This document shows, in pieces, positions 62,582-64,000 of a stretch of DNA of 64,000 nt (positions within the stretch are counted from its first letter, which is position 1; each line of letters begins with the position of its first letter). This stretch comes from JANPCX01 sp050916095 (GTDB lineage: Bacteria > Pseudomonadota > Gammaproteobacteria > Burkholderiales > Burkholderiaceae_C): assembly GCA_050916095.1 (NCBI GenBank), contig CP050901.1, positions 4,216,001 to 4,280,000 of the forward strand, read 5' to 3'. The notes under the pieces are model-generated. The model was not told the origin of the DNA and did no database searches. It saw nothing but the letters and a program-made list of their open reading frames with translations. The translations under genes were made by a program, and so were the position numbers.

Positions 62582-63961
62582 TCAAGCCAATCGCCGGGCC
62601 AAAGCCGCCGCCTGGCCAATGTAGTTGGCCGGCGTCATGGCCATGAGGCGGTCTTTCTCGGTCTGCGGAATTTCCAAGGTGCCAATGAAGGTTTGAATCG
62701 CCTCACGGGTGATGGTTTTGCCACGGGTCAGCTCTTTCAAGCGCTCGTAGGGATTGGGCAGGCTGTAGCGGCGCATCACGGTTTGAATCGGCTCAGCCAG
62801 CACTTCCCAGGCGGCATCAAGGTCAGCAGCCAATGCCTCGTGGTTGACTTCCAGCTTGTCCATGCCACGCAACAAACTGTCGTATCCCAAGAGGGCATAA
62901 CCCAGGGCCACGCCCATGTTGCGCAGCACGGTGCTGTCGGTCAGGTCGCGCTGCCAACGCGAGATGGGTAGCTTTTGGCTCAGATGGGCCAGCATGGCAT
63001 TGGCCAAGCCAAAGTTGCCCTCGGCGTTTTCAAAGTCAATTGGGTTGACCTTGTGCGGCATGGTGCTGGAGCCAATTTCACCGGCTTTCAAACGCTGCTT
63101 GAAATAACCCAGGCTGATGTAGCCCCACACGTCACGCGACCAGTCGATGAGGATGGTGTTGGTGCGGGTGAGTGCATCAAACAGCTCGGCCATGTAGTCG
63201 TGGGGTTCGATCTGAATCGTGTAGGGGTTGAACTGCAGACCGAGTTGTTTCTCGATCACCGTTTTGCTGAAGGCTTCCCAGTTGATGTTGGGGTACGCCG
63301 CCAGGTGGGCGTTGTAGTTGCCCACTGCGCCATTCATTTTGGCCAGCAATTTGACACTGGCAATACGCTCGCGCGCATGTTGGAGCCGGGCACCCACATT
63401 GGCGCATTCTTTGCCCAGTGTGGTCGGGCTGGCGGTTTGGCCATGGGTGCGGCTGAGCATGGGCACGTCGGCGAATTCATGGGCCATGGTTTGCAGCTTG
63501 GCGATGAGGCGGTCCACCATGGGCAACATCACCTCACTGCGTGCCGCCTTGAGCATCAAACCATGGCTGGTGTTGTTGATATCTTCGCTGGTGCAGGCAA
63601 AGTGCACGAACTCGCTGGCCGATTTGAGCTCGGGCATGCTGTCAAAGCGCTGCTTCAGCCAGTACTCCACGGCTTTCACGTCGTGGTTGGTGGTGCGTTC
63701 AATGTCTTTGATCGCCTGGGCATCGGCTTCAGAGAAGCGAAGCACCAAACCACGCAACAAGCCCCGCGCCGCTTCCGACAGCGGCTTGAACTCTTGCAGA
63801 CCCGCATCCGACAAAGCAATAAACCACTCCACCTCCACCTGCACCCGCCTGTGCATCAAACCAAACTCCGACAACAACGGCCGCAGCGCGGCCACTTTGC
63901 TGGCGTAACGCCCATCCAGCGGACTGAGGGCGGTCAGGGGTGTGGGCAGGTTGGTAGACAT
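62582..63961 (-). CDS. purB: adenylosuccinate lyase
   Basis: The 459-residue protein of the fumarase/aspartase superfamily has the signature loop SSTMPHKVNPIDFENAEGN near residue 295 with the catalytic Ser/His region, and SRTHGQTASPTTLGKE in domain 2. It acts twice in purine synthesis. Its start codon at 63961 is inside the window, so the gene is complete. Confidence 0.97.
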   Translation of the reverse strand: MSTNLPTPLTALSPLDGRYASKVAALRPLLSEFGLMHRRVQVEVEWFIALSDAGLQEFKPLSEAARGLLRGLVLRFSEADAQAIKDIERTTNHDVKAVEYWLKQRFDSMPELKSASEFVHFACTSEDINNTSHGLMLKAARSEVMLPMVDRLIAKLQTMAHEFADVPMLSRTHGQTASPTTLGKECANVGARLQHARERIASVKLLAKMNGAVGNYNAHLAAYPNINWEAFSKTVIEKQLGLQFNPYTIQIEPHDYMAELFDALTRTNTILIDWSRDVWGYISLGYFKQRLKAGEIGSSTMPHKVNPIDFENAEGNFGLANAMLAHLSQKLPISRWQRDLTDSTVLRNMGVALGYALLGYDSLLRGMDKLEVNHEALAADLDAAWEVLAEPIQTVMRRYSLPNPYERLKELTRGKTITREAIQTFIGTLEIPQTEKDRLMAMTPANYIGQAAALARRLA

Positions 63962-64000
63962 GGTGGTTCGATGGCAGTTGCCAAGTAGGAAGGCAAACGC

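Overview
The window is a GC-rich chromosomal segment of a betaproteobacterium. Gene content and order (recA-recX-DUF2889-sucCD-TerC, mreBCD-mrdA-rodA divergent from gatCAB, lptAB-rpoN, argS-SPOR-dsbA, TorF porin-glnK-amtB) point to Burkholderiales, most likely Comamonadaceae. This is inferred from gene families and synteny. No rRNA or tRNA gene was seen.

Layout. 1-5.7 kb: the start of a helix-hairpin-helix protein, rlmJ, a type IV pilin accessory protein, a REP-type Y1 transposase, and a nitrogen operon (porin-glnK-amtB) with a clear sigma-54 promoter. 5.7-9.7 kb is the accessory region. It holds an IS5-family element whose right end cuts off the 3' part of a type IV pilin gene, an intact second pilin gene with its own sigma-54 promoter and a strong G-quadruplex motif upstream, and a toxin-antitoxin patch (fitAB, a HigB remnant, an orphan HigA-like antitoxin). 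9.7-13.7 kb: a class II cyclic-nucleotide phosphodiesterase and a Ser/Thr phosphorylation module (kinase, PP2C phosphatase, FHA protein); the kinase reading frame is broken at a run of seven T. 13.8-23.7 kb: TerC, a glycosyltransferase, sucCD, recX/recA with a LexA-type box, a two-component pair and a patatin. 23.7-30.5 kb: the rod-shape operon, with mreB and mreC separated by two unrecognised AT-richer genes. 30.8-49.9 kb: gatCAB, pyrE, xth, fadD, rsmE, an RNA methyltransferase, rpoN, lptBA, dsbA, a SPOR protein, argS and a second Ser/Thr kinase with a cyclic-nucleotide-binding-like tail. 50-64 kb: a PsiF-repeat protein, a LysR regulator divergent from malate synthase aceB, a hipBA module with a visible operator, a flavoprotein reductase, an SRPBCC protein, a PstS-like/OmpA membrane fusion, a hybrid histidine kinase, pyrF and purB.

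How the parts connect. rpoN lies in the same window as two strong GG-N10-GC promoters, one for nitrogen uptake and one for the pilin. The two kinases, the PP2C phosphatase, the FHA protein, the hybrid kinase and the two-component pair make the window rich in signalling genes. The places most worth a second look are the pilin locus (G4 motif, sigma-54 promoter, IS-truncated twin), the two-gene insertion inside the mre operon, and the frameshifted kinase.
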